64,000 bases of DNA, from assembly GCA_024399035.1 (NCBI GenBank), contig JAKSID010000014.1, positions 1 to 64,000 of the forward strand, read 5' to 3'. How positions within the stretch are numbered: position 1 is the first letter of the stretch; every line of letters starts with the position of its first letter. Position numbers and translations under genes: made by a program. The notes beneath the pieces were generated by a model. That model ran no database searches and was not told the origin of the DNA. It saw only the letters and a program-made list of their open reading frames with translations. Shown piece by piece: positions 18,308 to 28,195 of this stretch. The stretch is from Fibrobacter sp. GTDB taxonomy: Bacteria; Fibrobacterota; Fibrobacteria; Fibrobacterales; Fibrobacteraceae.

Positions 18308-19495
18308 TTACTTCACACAACTATTGCCAGCAAAAGCATCAAGAATCTTATTGGCAGAAAGCTTCGTAATTGCCTTGATATGGGCGGATTCTTCATCCTT
18401 GCCAACGCCTTGGGGCTGTTCCACCAATTCTGTGTTACCATACTTCAAAACGATGGTTGCACGGCTGGTAATCAAAGTTCTCGCCGTATTAGGCTTATCA
18501 GAGAAATTCAGGGTAGCGTTAATTTCGGGCAGGCCTTCCGTATTAGAAATGCCCAAGCCCGCATCTGCCAAGAAACCCTGCAGTGCGCCGCATTCCACAA
18601 CGTTTCCGTCACAAACAAGTTTGTACACGCATCCGGTCTTCTCGGACTGGTAAGCGACTTCTTTCTTCACCAAGCCAGACTGCTGGGCGAATTCAAAATT
18701 AATATCCGCAATGGCAGTCACCGATCCGCTGGGCTTATTCTTCTTTACATCAGCCATAGGGAAAACGGCCTTGCCGTTCTTATCCGTCTTACGCGTCGCC
18801 AGGTCCTTGTTGTCCTGACTCAGCACAATGGGGAAATTTTCCACAGGGCCCACATAGTCAGACACAGTCACAATCAGGGATTCATCCGTCACCACGGCGT
18901 CCATTTTCACAGAAGCCAAGGCGGAGCGCAGGAACTTGCCCAACTCGGCAAGAGTCGTTTCCAGCAAAAGATCGTTGGAAACCTTCTGCAAGCAAGAGAG
19001 ATTTTCAAGATGTTCGTCGTAACGGTCCACCGTCTTTTTCAGGTCTACTAGTTCACCGGAGACTCTGTAATAATGGCCATTGCGCATGTCGCGACGAATG
19101 ATAGAATCATTTTTCTTTACATCGCTACGCATCTTTTCCATGTCAACCAAGATCTTGGAAGCCAGCTGATCTAAGTCCACGCTCACCGTAGACTGGAACA
19201 AGCCATTCTTCTTTGGACCGGCCTTAATCTTTGCGCCCTTCAGCAGCACATTGCTAGTCACAGATTTTTTGCTTTCGAAGGTAGACTGCACATTGCCCTC
19301 GGCATCTTCAGTCTTGATCGTTTCTACAGAGGCCTTGACGTTAGTGCTAATCTGCATGGCGGCTCCTTCCAGAGCCTTTTTATCAGCATCCTTCTGAGAT
19401 ACCTTGGAAGTCGCAGTATACGTTACCACGTTGGCAGCCAAAGCCAACGCGGGCACCAAGGCCAAGGCTCCTAGAACAAATCGCATCATTTTCAT
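18308..19495 (-). CDS. Secreted protein of unknown function, LPP20-like N-terminal region
   Basis: A 395-residue protein with a signal peptide (FVLGALALVPALALA). The N-terminal mature part (YTATSKVSQKDADKKALEGAAMQISTNVKASV) resembles LPP20/FlgT-N-type domains, which begin with an xGxGxS-like strand and a helix of the AxxxAxxA kind. The middle is helical (about 120-215), followed by an Ig/carboxypeptidase-regulatory-like stretch (VTVSDYVGPVENFPIVLSQ, RKTDKNGKAVFPM). It is last in a minus-strand run; its ATG overlaps the stop of the gene before it. It likely works in the periplasm or at the outer membrane with those partners. Function unknown. Confidence 0.55.
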   Translation of the reverse strand: MKMMRFVLGALALVPALALAANVVTYTATSKVSQKDADKKALEGAAMQISTNVKASVETIKTEDAEGNVQSTFESKKSVTSNVLLKGAKIKAGPKKNGLFQSTVSVDLDQLASKILVDMEKMRSDVKKNDSIIRRDMRNGHYYRVSGELVDLKKTVDRYDEHLENLSCLQKVSNDLLLETTLAELGKFLRSALASVKMDAVVTDESLIVTVSDYVGPVENFPIVLSQDNKDLATRKTDKNGKAVFPMADVKKNKPSGSVTAIADINFEFAQQSGLVKKEVAYQSEKTGCVYKLVCDGNVVECGALQGFLADAGLGISNTEGLPEINATLNFSDKPNTARTLITSRATIVLKYGNTELVEQPQGVGKDEESAHIKAITKLSANKILDAFAGNSCVK

Positions 19496-20511
19496 TATTG
19501 GATTTCCAGAATAATCAGTTTCTTGGTAATGTTCTGCTTACGAACTTTGGCAAAACCGCTCAAGGATTCATAAAATTCGCCATAGACCATTTGAGCGTCT
19601 TCGTGTTTTTCGGGGTCTGCAAAAACCATCAGGTCATAGGTATTGCGACTCATGGAATTCACCACCATCTTGCTGAACTTTTTGCGAATCTGCATCGAAA
19701 CAATATTGGAGATTTCTTCGGCCTGATCATCGGTAAACTGGCCTACCAAATGAGCAATGACTTTATACTGGACACCCATTTCCATTTGGGCGGCAAGTTT
19801 TGCACGGATCTTATTTTCAAGGCCCACAATAGCCTTTTCCATAGCCTTTTGAACCAGTGCACGCTGAGATTCACTACCGGCGGTACTCATGCGAACGGAT
19901 TCGCTGCCAAGCAACTGTGCGGTAGAAGCTTCGCTTGCGTTCAAGTCGATAACGATATCGTTTTCCTGAATGGAACCGGAATAAGTAATGTTGATGTCGG
20001 CGCCAACGGTAAGGCCTGCAGCATATGCAAGGTCTTCGTCGTTACCTGCGATGGCAGACTGGAGAGAAACAACTTCATCCAACTGAGCCTGACTTTCCAA
20101 GCCAACCACGTTGTAGTCCCTGCCGGTCAGGTAAGCGTTAATGACTTCCATGGCAGTCTTTGCCAGAGGATTCTTGCGGACCACATCAATATTGGGATTC
20201 ATCTTGCCGGTAAGGGCTGGCGCAACCAAAACGGTGGGAGCCACCTTGAAGGCCACATTGGACAACTGAATTGTCGGTTCTTCCGGAGCCGCTTCTACAG
20301 TACCGCCTGCAGCAACAGGAGGCTTTTCTGCATCCAATTCCTTAGCTGCAGGAGTATCGTTAGGCACTTCGCTGTAAGAGGCGTCAGCACTATTGCGAAC
20401 AGCATCTGCAGTGGCCGCATCCATAGTGGCCGGTTTTTCAGGAGCGCTACCTGCACAAGACATCAAAGCAAAGGCACTAAAGGCCATAACAGAAAACAAA
20501 ACTTTATTCAT
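19495..20511 (-). CDS. Lipoprotein resembling DUF6175 family
   Basis: A 338-residue lipoprotein (lipobox LMSC) with an Ala/Pro/Glu-rich spacer (about 20-80). The folded part begins VAPTVLVAPALTG and continues with a helix (AMEVINAYLTGRDYNVVGLESQAQLDEV), GLTVGADINITYSGSI and a DAxxAxxLGSESVR-type segment. This pattern resembles DUF6175/LpoB-CsgG-like proteins, as judged by eye. The stop overlaps the start of 18308-19495, and the FecR-domain gene lies 29 bases upstream, so all three are one transcription unit. Confidence 0.55.
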   Translation of the reverse strand: MNKVLFSVMAFSAFALMSCAGSAPEKPATMDAATADAVRNSADASYSEVPNDTPAAKELDAEKPPVAAGGTVEAAPEEPTIQLSNVAFKVAPTVLVAPALTGKMNPNIDVVRKNPLAKTAMEVINAYLTGRDYNVVGLESQAQLDEVVSLQSAIAGNDEDLAYAAGLTVGADINITYSGSIQENDIVIDLNASEASTAQLLGSESVRMSTAGSESQRALVQKAMEKAIVGLENKIRAKLAAQMEMGVQYKVIAHLVGQFTDDQAEEISNIVSMQIRKKFSKMVVNSMSRNTYDLMVFADPEKHEDAQMVYGEFYESLSGFAKVRKQNITKKLIILEIQ

Positions 20512-20540
20512 CTTTCAAACCCTTTCTTCAAGTATAAAAA

Positions 20541-22109
20541 CTATTCCTTTTCAAAGTAGGACTTGGCGTCATTGAATTCATCTGATTCAGGAGAAACCAT
20601 CTCGTTAGTTTCCGGATCATGGTTGCCACGATTACAGAATGCCTGGTAGGACTTGCTACCCGTAAATTCCTTTCCAGACTTGGTCTTGGCCACCACTTCA
20701 ATATCTACAGTCTTGGCAACGATCCCTCGACCCACGGTGTTATACGGGCCGATAACCAAGGGAACAGTGTACGACAACGCCGTCAACTGATTTTCATTGT
20801 ACGTTCTAATAGTCTTTCCACCACGTTTAACAGTAATAGAACTAAGATCGTTCAGGTCTTCCTTGGAGATGCCTTTAAGATTGATTTTCAAGTTCTTTGT
20901 AACGCGTCCTGTGGGAGGCGGCAAATGAACCTGTTCCGCGCCACCCAAATCTACTGTGAGTTTTTCGATCAAGGAATTCTTCTTTTCTGCAGCTGCGGTA
21001 GCAGAGGCTGCACTATTAGCGGAATCAGCAGCATTTAGTTCTGCAGGAGTCACATATTCCGTCACCCACATGTAGCAAGGGAATTCAACAGTACCATCGC
21101 CACAGCTAACCAGGAATCGCTTGGTTCCATATGCTTCGGGATCCCAGGCAAAGTTCTTTTTATAAACGCCATCAGCGCCAACAGTATCGCTTTCACCCCA
21201 AATGGTCACCACCACGCCGGAATCCACAAAAGCCTGCAGGGTAATCATAGGCTGGGCGATAGAGTCCTGAATCTTACGGGCCTGGAAGGTCAAGCTCTTC
21301 TCGAACTTTTTCAATTGTTCTTCGTAGGTCTTATCAAATTCCTTCAAGGCTTTCTGCAAATCAACCTGGGCAATCTGTTCTTCAGGTCCCTTAGTCAAGG
21401 AGTCAATAGCCCGAGCCAGTTGCTTTGTACCAGAAGAGGCCAAGTTCATCTTGTTTGCCTTACCCTTGAAATCCACAAGAATCGTCTGCTTTTGGGCAAT
21501 TCGGTTTACCTTGCCGGTTTTACCAGACACGTCCACCAAGCCTTCCTTCAAGGAAACCACCGTATTGCCCTTCACATTGCCAACGAAGCCTGCTGTACCT
21601 CGAATTGCAGCACCGGCATTCCCCGTTTTAAACTGGTAGGATGCGTTCTTCTGCTTTTGAATATCGAAATAGACTTTACCATTATCAACGCTTACCAAAT
21701 ACAACTTGGCGCCAGCACCATCTTCATGGGCTTCCAGGGTAACGTTGGAATTTTCAGATACAATCAGAACAGAACCATCCATTGCACCCAATCTTGTTTC
21801 AGATTCCAACCCTGTTTTCACATGGTCATTTTCAACAATCCAGTTGCCAATACGAACCTTTTTCCAATTGTCTCCGTTTCCAGTCTTTAGCATGGTAACA
21901 TCGCCAATAACACTGCGGGCCTTGGTTTTGAACAGGCTGCGTTCTGCCGGAGCATCGAGATCATCCGTATGAGTAGAGGAATCTACAGCCGTAGATTCAA
22001 CTACAGGCTTAGTCTCTATCTCCGGTTTAGAGGCATCATCTGAAGATTTTTTTTGGCACCCTGCGACAAAAAGGCTTAATATGGCAAGGCATGCAATCCA
22101 TTTTTTCAT
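20541..22109 (-). CDS. FecR-domain lipoprotein
   Basis: A 522-residue lipoprotein (MKKWIACLAILSLFVAGC, Cys18). Residues about 60-190 form a FecR-like beta domain (GDVTMLKTG, VRIGNWIVENDHVKTGLESETRLGAMDGSVLIVSENSNVTL, YQFKTGNAGAAIRGTAGFVG), here without the transmembrane anti-sigma arrangement, so a sensor or structural role is more likely than sigma regulation. A coiled-coil-prone segment (about 235-275) and an Ig-like C-terminal region follow. The ATG at 22109 was chosen for the GGAG ahead of it. First gene of the 18308-22109 unit, divergent from the LPP20 lipoprotein. Confidence 0.75.
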   Translation of the reverse strand: MKKWIACLAILSLFVAGCQKKSSDDASKPEIETKPVVESTAVDSSTHTDDLDAPAERSLFKTKARSVIGDVTMLKTGNGDNWKKVRIGNWIVENDHVKTGLESETRLGAMDGSVLIVSENSNVTLEAHEDGAGAKLYLVSVDNGKVYFDIQKQKNASYQFKTGNAGAAIRGTAGFVGNVKGNTVVSLKEGLVDVSGKTGKVNRIAQKQTILVDFKGKANKMNLASSGTKQLARAIDSLTKGPEEQIAQVDLQKALKEFDKTYEEQLKKFEKSLTFQARKIQDSIAQPMITLQAFVDSGVVVTIWGESDTVGADGVYKKNFAWDPEAYGTKRFLVSCGDGTVEFPCYMWVTEYVTPAELNAADSANSAASATAAAEKKNSLIEKLTVDLGGAEQVHLPPPTGRVTKNLKINLKGISKEDLNDLSSITVKRGGKTIRTYNENQLTALSYTVPLVIGPYNTVGRGIVAKTVDIEVVAKTKSGKEFTGSKSYQAFCNRGNHDPETNEMVSPESDEFNDAKSYFEKE

Positions 22110-22173
22110 GTAAGGACTCCTAACATTACACACAAAATGTAGTCAATAATTTGCGTAATTTGAACAAACGTTC

Positions 22174-22202
22174 TTGACCATCCCCTCGCTTTAACATAAA
22201 TT
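22174..22202 (+). promoter_or_regulatory. Promoter of the LPP20-family lipoprotein gene
   Basis: TTGACC (22174-22179) and TAAATT (22197-22202) with a 17-base spacer; the start is predicted near 22209, giving a leader of about 43 bases that carries AAGGAG. Confidence 0.6.
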
Positions 22203-22251
22203 TAGGCAAAACAAAATCAATCGACCGATTTTAACCAAGGAGAAACAAAGA

Positions 22252-22809
22252 ATGAAGAAATTGTTCGCCGCACTCGCTGTCGTCGCTTTGTTGGCCGGCT
22301 GCGCAAGCCAGACCCCCCAAGAAAAAACAGTCAGTGCAATGACCGAGATTATTGCCAAGAAAACCCAGTACATCCGTGAAGGTAAGCCCGCCGGCATGGG
22401 TATCGGTCTCTCCTCCGACGAAACGATCGCTTACGAAAAAGCCGACCAGAACGCTCGTGTTGACTTGGCAAAGGAAATTGACGCACAGGTCAAGGCTTTG
22501 ACTAAGAATTTCAAGGAACAGATCAACGTCGAAGGCATGGAAGCTGTCGCAGAACATTTCTCCAACACCGCAAAGACTGTTGTTGATGTGAACCTCACCG
22601 GTGCAACCCTCATGGATGTTAAGATCGAAACAGTCGACGGCAAGTTCAAGGTCTATGGCGTTATGCCCCTGAACACCGTTCTCATCGAAGAATACTTCAA
22701 GTCCGTTGAAAATACCGACAACAAGCTTTCCGACGAACAGAAGCAGGCAATCCGCGACTTGGCCCAGAAGGCTTACGCAGATTTAGACATCGAAGTTCCG
22801 GCAGAATAA
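22252..22809 (+). CDS. LPP20-family lipoprotein
   Basis: A 185-residue lipoprotein (lipobox LAGC, Cys16) with an LPP20-type domain: IGLSSDETIAYEKADQNARVDLAKEIDAQVKAL followed by a helical segment, VDVNLTGATLMDVKI and FKVYGVMPLN. LPP20 proteins are outer-membrane lipoproteins of unclear role, some linked to flagellar or envelope assembly. It is read away from the FecR-domain operon, whose last product also looks LPP20-like, so the two transcripts may build one envelope complex. Confidence 0.78.
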   Translation: MKKLFAALAVVALLAGCASQTPQEKTVSAMTEIIAKKTQYIREGKPAGMGIGLSSDETIAYEKADQNARVDLAKEIDAQVKALTKNFKEQINVEGMEAVAEHFSNTAKTVVDVNLTGATLMDVKIETVDGKFKVYGVMPLNTVLIEEYFKSVENTDNKLSDEQKQAIRDLAQKAYADLDIEVPAE

Positions 22810-22833
22810 CAGCGGAGCATTCCCCGTCTATAA

Positions 22834-24183
22834 TTAGCGATGTTCATTCGTAGTGGGTTCTAAGCCACGGAAGAAGGCTAGCCCTTCGTAATCGTTCTTA
22901 AAAGCCTGCACACTTTCGCCAATCATATAAAGGCTTCCCGTAATCAAAACGGGGAGTTTTTTATTTGTTACGCAGGAATCTTCGTCGGCGGCAGCACGGA
23001 CTTCATCAAGATAGGTGCGGCTGAGCAAGCCTTCGCTGGCAACAGTCAATCCTAGGTCGCTTAGGAGCCCGCGCAAGTCGTCCAGTTCACGGAAGCGAGG
23101 ATAAGGCGTTTTGGTAATGTGCCAATGGCTTACGTGGGGCGCCATCAGTTTAAGCATTTCGCTAACGTCCTTGTCCTTGAGGGCGCCAAAGACGCAATGG
23201 AACTTTTGGCCGGGATAGTACTTGTCCAAGGATTCCACAAGGCGACGCACCGCATGGGAATTGTGGGCTCCATCCAGAATGTAATCCACCTGACCGCAGG
23301 CATTTTCAAGCTTTTGCATGCGGCCGGCCCAAGAGCGTTTTGCAAGTGTGGTTAGCGCCAGGGTGTCGTTGTAGGAGGCCGCGCCTTTTACCGCGGCGCT
23401 GTCGCAGAACAATTTCGCCGCAGCCAGAGAAAGGCTAGCGTTTTCCACATAATGCTGCCCCAAGTTGGGCAATTCAATATCAGAACGAATCTCCGGGACA
23501 ACAGCCGTTGCACCCAAGGAGGCCGCATATTCCTTAGCCACATCAAGTAACAGCTCGTTCAAACCGCCCAGCACAAAGGTCTTTCCGGCAACGCGCTCCG
23601 CAGAAGTCCCCAGCACACCCATCTTTTCTTTCAAGATGGCTTCTTCTGTTGCACCCAAAACTTCTGTATGTTCCAAACCAATGCTTGTGACCACAGCCAG
23701 TTCACCATCGGCAACAGCGGTGCTATCCAGGCGACCGCCCATTCCTGCTTCCAGAACAGCCACCTGAACGCCGGAGTTGGCGTAATGCAAAAAGGCAACC
23801 AAAGTCAATACTTCAAAGAACGTAGGTTCGATTTTTTCGGCATCGCTACGACCAGCATTTACCTGTTCTGCGGCAGCCTGCACCTGCAGCAAATACTTGT
23901 CCAGATCAGCCATAGAAATGGGTTCGTCATCCACACGAATTCTTTCCTGAAGGCTTACTAGATGGGGGCTCGTATACAGGGCTGTCTTATATCCGTGAGC
24001 CTTTAAAACACCCGACAAATAATAGCTGGTTGAGCCTTTTCCATTGGTGCCAACCACGTGAATTGTCTTGAATTTTTTCTGAGGGTTACCCAGGGCTTCG
24101 CAAAGGGCGCGAGTGGATTCCAAGCCAGGCATCATCCCGAACATTAAGCGGGAATTCAGATATTCCATACCAACATAGAGCAT
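22834..24183 (-). CDS. folC: Folylpolyglutamate synthase / dihydrofolate synthase
   Basis: A cytoplasmic ligase adding glutamate to dihydropteroate and folates (449 residues, normal family length). The ATP-binding loop is VVGTNGKGST (44-52), followed by YTSPHLVSLQERIRVDD and TFFEVLTLVAFLHYA; EAGMGGRLDSTAV is the Mur-ligase-type Mg/ATP motif, and DGAHNSHAVRRL lies in the C-terminal domain. The first ATG (24183) is supported by TATATT 7 bases upstream, suggesting leaderless initiation. Confidence 0.93.
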   Translation of the reverse strand: MLYVGMEYLNSRLMFGMMPGLESTRALCEALGNPQKKFKTIHVVGTNGKGSTSYYLSGVLKAHGYKTALYTSPHLVSLQERIRVDDEPISMADLDKYLLQVQAAAEQVNAGRSDAEKIEPTFFEVLTLVAFLHYANSGVQVAVLEAGMGGRLDSTAVADGELAVVTSIGLEHTEVLGATEEAILKEKMGVLGTSAERVAGKTFVLGGLNELLLDVAKEYAASLGATAVVPEIRSDIELPNLGQHYVENASLSLAAAKLFCDSAAVKGAASYNDTLALTTLAKRSWAGRMQKLENACGQVDYILDGAHNSHAVRRLVESLDKYYPGQKFHCVFGALKDKDVSEMLKLMAPHVSHWHITKTPYPRFRELDDLRGLLSDLGLTVASEGLLSRTYLDEVRAAADEDSCVTNKKLPVLITGSLYMIGESVQAFKNDYEGLAFFRGLEPTTNEHR

Positions 24184-24290
24184 GGCCTACAATATAGAAC
24201 ATTCCTTTTTCACGAAAATGATGTATCTTTGTTTACATACACGAATCAAAGATTCGTCCATTTTTAGATTATTTGTAAATAGGTTTTTAT

Positions 24291-25058
24291 ATGCGTCGCA
24301 AGATTTCGGGAGCAAAGCCCATTTCTGTATTTGTTCTTTTGGCGGTATTTCTTTTGGCGCTGTTCATCGAAGCGCAGGCCAAGGTGGATCCCGAGGCAAA
24401 GCCGCAGCATTACGACTACCGCGGGGCCGGCCAGCAAATGCGCCGAATCTACTACGGCGACTTGCAAGAAACATTGTACTGCGGTTGCAAATACCAAGAT
24501 AAAAAGCACGTAGATTTTACCACTTGCGATTTTGAGCCCCGCTACAACCCCAACAGAAAAAGTCTAAAGCGAGCCCAGTCCATCGAATGGGAGCACATCG
24601 TTACCGCCCACAATATGGGGCACTTTCTGCCCTGCTGGAAAGAAGGCGGACGCAAGAACTGCAGCGCCAACGATGATAAATTCAAAATTATGGAAGGCGA
24701 CCTGCACAACCTTTACCCAGCCATCGGTGAAGTCAATGGTGACCGCAACAACTTTATGTACAGCCAGTGGACCAACGATCCGGAGCCCATGTACGGCAAG
24801 TGCAAGACCATCGTAGATTTCAAGCTTAAAAAAGCCCAGCCCCGCGAAGAAGCCCGGGGTATCATCGCCCGAGCCAGTTTCTACATGGAAAAGACCTATG
24901 GCATAAAACTTTCCAACCAAGACCGCAGACTATTCGAAATCTGGGACCGTCAACACCCCGTTACCCCCAGAGAATGCGAACGCGACCGTCGAATTTTCAA
25001 GGTTCAGGGCGACCACAACCCCTTTGTTTACGAGAAATGCCAAGAAAAGAACTTCTAG
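24291..25058 (+). CDS. endA: Secreted endonuclease I (EndA/Dns/Vvn family)
   Basis: A periplasmic or secreted non-specific nuclease (255 residues). The signal anchor FVLLAVFLLALFIEAQA is at the N-terminus. The beta-beta-alpha-metal core is seen in IEWEHIVTAHNMGHF (His near 100-105) and GDLHNLYPAIGEVNGDRNN (about 136-154), where His, Asn and Glu bind Mg and act in catalysis. Cys residues at several points (CGCKYQ, TTCDFEP, LPCWKE, KNCSAND) fit the disulfides known in Vvn. An AGG-type ribosome site lies upstream. Confidence 0.92.
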   Translation: MRRKISGAKPISVFVLLAVFLLALFIEAQAKVDPEAKPQHYDYRGAGQQMRRIYYGDLQETLYCGCKYQDKKHVDFTTCDFEPRYNPNRKSLKRAQSIEWEHIVTAHNMGHFLPCWKEGGRKNCSANDDKFKIMEGDLHNLYPAIGEVNGDRNNFMYSQWTNDPEPMYGKCKTIVDFKLKKAQPREEARGIIARASFYMEKTYGIKLSNQDRRLFEIWDRQHPVTPRECERDRRIFKVQGDHNPFVYEKCQEKNF

Positions 25059-25125
25059 AAAGTTCGCAAAGCTTCGCCTTATAGATTTTTTCTAACTTCT
25101 TTTTGTATTTGGTAAAAGGATTAAT

Positions 25126-28100
25126 ATGCGCCGTTTAACAGTATTATTGGCAATGCTCGCATGCAGCGTTTTTGCACAGGTGGAATTCCCCCTGGGTTCT
25201 AAAGTTGTAAACGTTACCAAGGATCCGTATAACGCAAAGGCCGATGGTAAGCACGACGACACCCAGGCTATTCAGCAGGCTCTGAATGACCACCCGGATG
25301 GAGACTACATCATCTACCTCCCCCACGGCATCTACAAGATTGCCGAACAGCTGACCTGGCCCCAAACCGAAAAAGACGAAACTGCAACCCGTCGCACTAT
25401 TTTGCAGGGCCAGAGCATCGGCGGCACCATTATCCAGCTGGCCGACAGTACCTACGGTTTCGATAACGAGGACTTCCCCAAGGCAATCCTTTACACCGGT
25501 ACCGGTCCCGAGCCCCGCATTCGAAACGCCATACGCGACTTGACCCTGAGAACCGGCAAGGGCAACCCCGGTGCCATCGGCGTCCAGTTCAATGCCTCCA
25601 ACCAGGGCGTTATCAGCAATGTAAAGATTCATTCCGGCGACACCACCGGCGTGTACGGCATAGACCTTAGCTTTACCGACAAGATTGGTCCCCTTCTGTT
25701 GAAGAATGTGGAAGTCCGAGGCTTTAAGGTGGGCATTTACACCAAGGGCGAATCCGGCGCACTCACCATGGAACACGTTACCTTGGGTGGCCAGACCAAG
25801 TACGGCCTTGAAAACGAAGACATGAACCTGGCCATTCGCGCACTCCGCTTCAAGGGTTCCGTTCCCGCAGTCTACAACCACGGCGAATACGCCATCATGA
25901 GCCTTGTGGATGGCACCCTGGAATACGACCCGGGCAAAAAGAAGCCCATCAAGGCTACCGCTATTATTAACGAAAGCCATATGTTCGCCCGTTCCATGAA
26001 GGTCAGCAAGTTCGCAACCATGCTGAGATCCACCAAGAAAGGTGTCATGGACGAAATCACCAACAGCGAAATTATTGAATACACCACCGAACCCAGCAAG
26101 CAGCTTTGCCACAGCCCCAAGCAGTCTATGCGAGTTCCCGTGGCGGAAACTCCCAGCTTTGCAGAACAAAAAGCCGATGACTGGATTACCATTGCCGGTG
26201 ACTACGGTGGAAAATCAAACACCGGTTCCGATGACTCCAAGGCCATTCAAGAAGCTATTGACGATGGTGCAGAAACCATCTACTTCCCGCCGGGAGGCCG
26301 ATGGACCATTAACCGCGACATTTATATCCGCAACCGCGTTCGTCGCCTTCTCGGTACCGAAGCCCGCATCGACGGTAAGGGCAAGTTCATTATCGAGAAC
26401 GGAGCGTTCAATGAACTGACCATCGAACGCTTCTCAGAATTCGGTAACGGCATTATCCAAAAGTCTACCCGTTCCATCTTGCTCAAGAACATGATGGTCA
26501 AATCCCTTGAAACAGACGAACTGGGCAAGGGCGACATCTTCTTGGAAGACGTTTCTATCGGCACCATCCAGATGAACTACCAAAGACTCTGGGGCCGCCA
26601 GGTGACCATGATTGGCGACACCAAGGGCCCGAAGATTACCAACAACGGTGGCACCGTATGGATTCTAGGTCTTACTGCCAAGAAGGGCAACACCATTATC
26701 CAGAACTTTAACAAGGCTTCTGCAGAACTGGTTGGCGTTGAAATCGAATCCAGCGACAAGGCTAAGCAGCGTCCCATGTTCATCAACGACAATTCCAGCC
26801 TTAGCATCGTGGGTCTTCGCGAAACATTGACCCGTGGCAACCCCTTCTTAAAGATTGTCGAAGATTCCCGCCAGGCATCTGCCATCAAGGCTCTGTTCGG
26901 CAAGGAACTGCTCCACACCGAGAACGGCGGCGTAATGCTCCCCCTGTTTGTGGGCTACGCTCCCAAGTCCGGTCCTAACGAAAAGCCCAAGGTTAGCATT
27001 CCCAAGGAGATGCTTGTTGTGCAGCCCAACCGCTTGCGCATTACAGGCTCCGTAGAAGATGACGGCCGTGGCGACGGTCTTTGCGAAGTGCCCGTCCGCT
27101 GGAAAAAGGCTCAGGGCCCCGGTAAGGCAAGTTTCTCCGACACAACCGCTTACGAGACAGACATTTCCTTTACTGCAAGTGGCCGCTACAACGTGATTTT
27201 CACTGGCGACGACGGATTCCTCACTGGTGCAGACACCGGTAAGGTCTACGTATTCGACAAGCGCTACACCACCATGGACAACAGCGGAAACAACATTCCC
27301 AGCGGTCGCGGTGCAGCCACCTGGATTTCTGAATTCGACAACTACAGCCCCCACAGCAGCGACCCCGAACTCCACGTGGCCAACGTTCCTGGACAGGCAG
27401 GAAAGATCTACCTGAAGTTTGACCTTTCTGCTTTGCCCGGGCCTCTGTTTGACGTAGCACTCCAGCTGAACATGCCTGATTCCATCAAGAAGCCAGTGCA
27501 GTTGAACATCTTTGGCTTAAAGGAAACTTCCAAGGACATGGACTTCGGCGACCAGAAGCTGGGCGTTGACTGGTCCGAGAATGAACTGACCTGGGAAAAC
27601 GCTCCCGCAAACCTACCCCAGGCTGGAGGCCAGTTTAACATCCGTAAGAACTCCGGTGGCGGCGTGGATACCAAGTACGCCGAATACCTAGGCATTATTA
27701 CAATCAACCCCAAGGCCCCGCTAGGCGCATTCCTGCGTTCCCCCACCTTGACTGAATTCTTCAAGCGCAAGCACGCCTCCCACATGTACACCTTGATTCT
27801 TACTGCAGTTGAACCGGGCGAAACTATTATGACTTCTCCCAGCACTGGTAAGCAATTCGCACCGTCCCTGTACATTGGCTACTTCGACAACACCCGTTCT
27901 GTGGGTGGCGACGCTATGGATGGCGGTTATACTTTGTCTAAGGTCAACGTAGACAAGTTCTCCCTGGATTGCAACTTTGACTTAACCGTGGGTTACCCGC
28001 AGTTTATTCAAATTGAAATTATCAACGAATTTGGTAAGCGAATGCTGACCGTTGCAGCCCGCGAACTTGACGGCGAAAAGAAGACCAACTTCAAGTTTAA

Positions 28101-28188
28101 GGCAAAGGCCTTCCCCACCGGCAAGTACACTCTGAAGGTGATCGGCGAAGCATTTACCGCAGAACAGAAATTCTACATCCTGAACTAG
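25126..28188 (+). CDS. Secreted double beta-helix protein with CBM96-like and C-terminal sorting-like domains
   Basis: A 1020-residue secreted protein, signal peptide 1-17. Two Pectate_lyase_3-type right-handed beta-helix regions are marked by the start motif DPYNAKADGKHDDTQAIQQAL (about 35) and its degenerate copy AGDYGGKSNTGSDDSKAIQEAI (about 360). They are followed by a PKD/cadherin-like segment (about 630-705), a DNRLRE/CBM96-like domain (about 715-920: AATWISEFDNYSP, KIYLKFDLSALPG, DWSENELTWENAP) and an 80-residue tail (IEIINEFGKRMLTV...PTGKYTLKVIG) shaped like T9SS-type sorting domains. It probably binds or cleaves a plant polysaccharide; no catalytic residues could be fixed by eye. A lipoprotein gene follows 7 bases later. 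Confidence 0.75.
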   Translation: MRRLTVLLAMLACSVFAQVEFPLGSKVVNVTKDPYNAKADGKHDDTQAIQQALNDHPDGDYIIYLPHGIYKIAEQLTWPQTEKDETATRRTILQGQSIGGTIIQLADSTYGFDNEDFPKAILYTGTGPEPRIRNAIRDLTLRTGKGNPGAIGVQFNASNQGVISNVKIHSGDTTGVYGIDLSFTDKIGPLLLKNVEVRGFKVGIYTKGESGALTMEHVTLGGQTKYGLENEDMNLAIRALRFKGSVPAVYNHGEYAIMSLVDGTLEYDPGKKKPIKATAIINESHMFARSMKVSKFATMLRSTKKGVMDEITNSEIIEYTTEPSKQLCHSPKQSMRVPVAETPSFAEQKADDWITIAGDYGGKSNTGSDDSKAIQEAIDDGAETIYFPPGGRWTINRDIYIRNRVRRLLGTEARIDGKGKFIIENGAFNELTIERFSEFGNGIIQKSTRSILLKNMMVKSLETDELGKGDIFLEDVSIGTIQMNYQRLWGRQVTMIGDTKGPKITNNGGTVWILGLTAKKGNTIIQNFNKASAELVGVEIESSDKAKQRPMFINDNSSLSIVGLRETLTRGNPFLKIVEDSRQASAIKALFGKELLHTENGGVMLPLFVGYAPKSGPNEKPKVSIPKEMLVVQPNRLRITGSVEDDGRGDGLCEVPVRWKKAQGPGKASFSDTTAYETDISFTASGRYNVIFTGDDGFLTGADTGKVYVFDKRYTTMDNSGNNIPSGRGAATWISEFDNYSPHSSDPELHVANVPGQAGKIYLKFDLSALPGPLFDVALQLNMPDSIKKPVQLNIFGLKETSKDMDFGDQKLGVDWSENELTWENAPANLPQAGGQFNIRKNSGGGVDTKYAEYLGIITINPKAPLGAFLRSPTLTEFFKRKHASHMYTLILTAVEPGETIMTSPSTGKQFAPSLYIGYFDNTRSVGGDAMDGGYTLSKVNVDKFSLDCNFDLTVGYPQFIQIEIINEFGKRMLTVAARELDGEKKTNFKFKAKAFPTGKYTLKVIGEAFTAEQKFYILN

Positions 28189-28195
28189 GAATACC

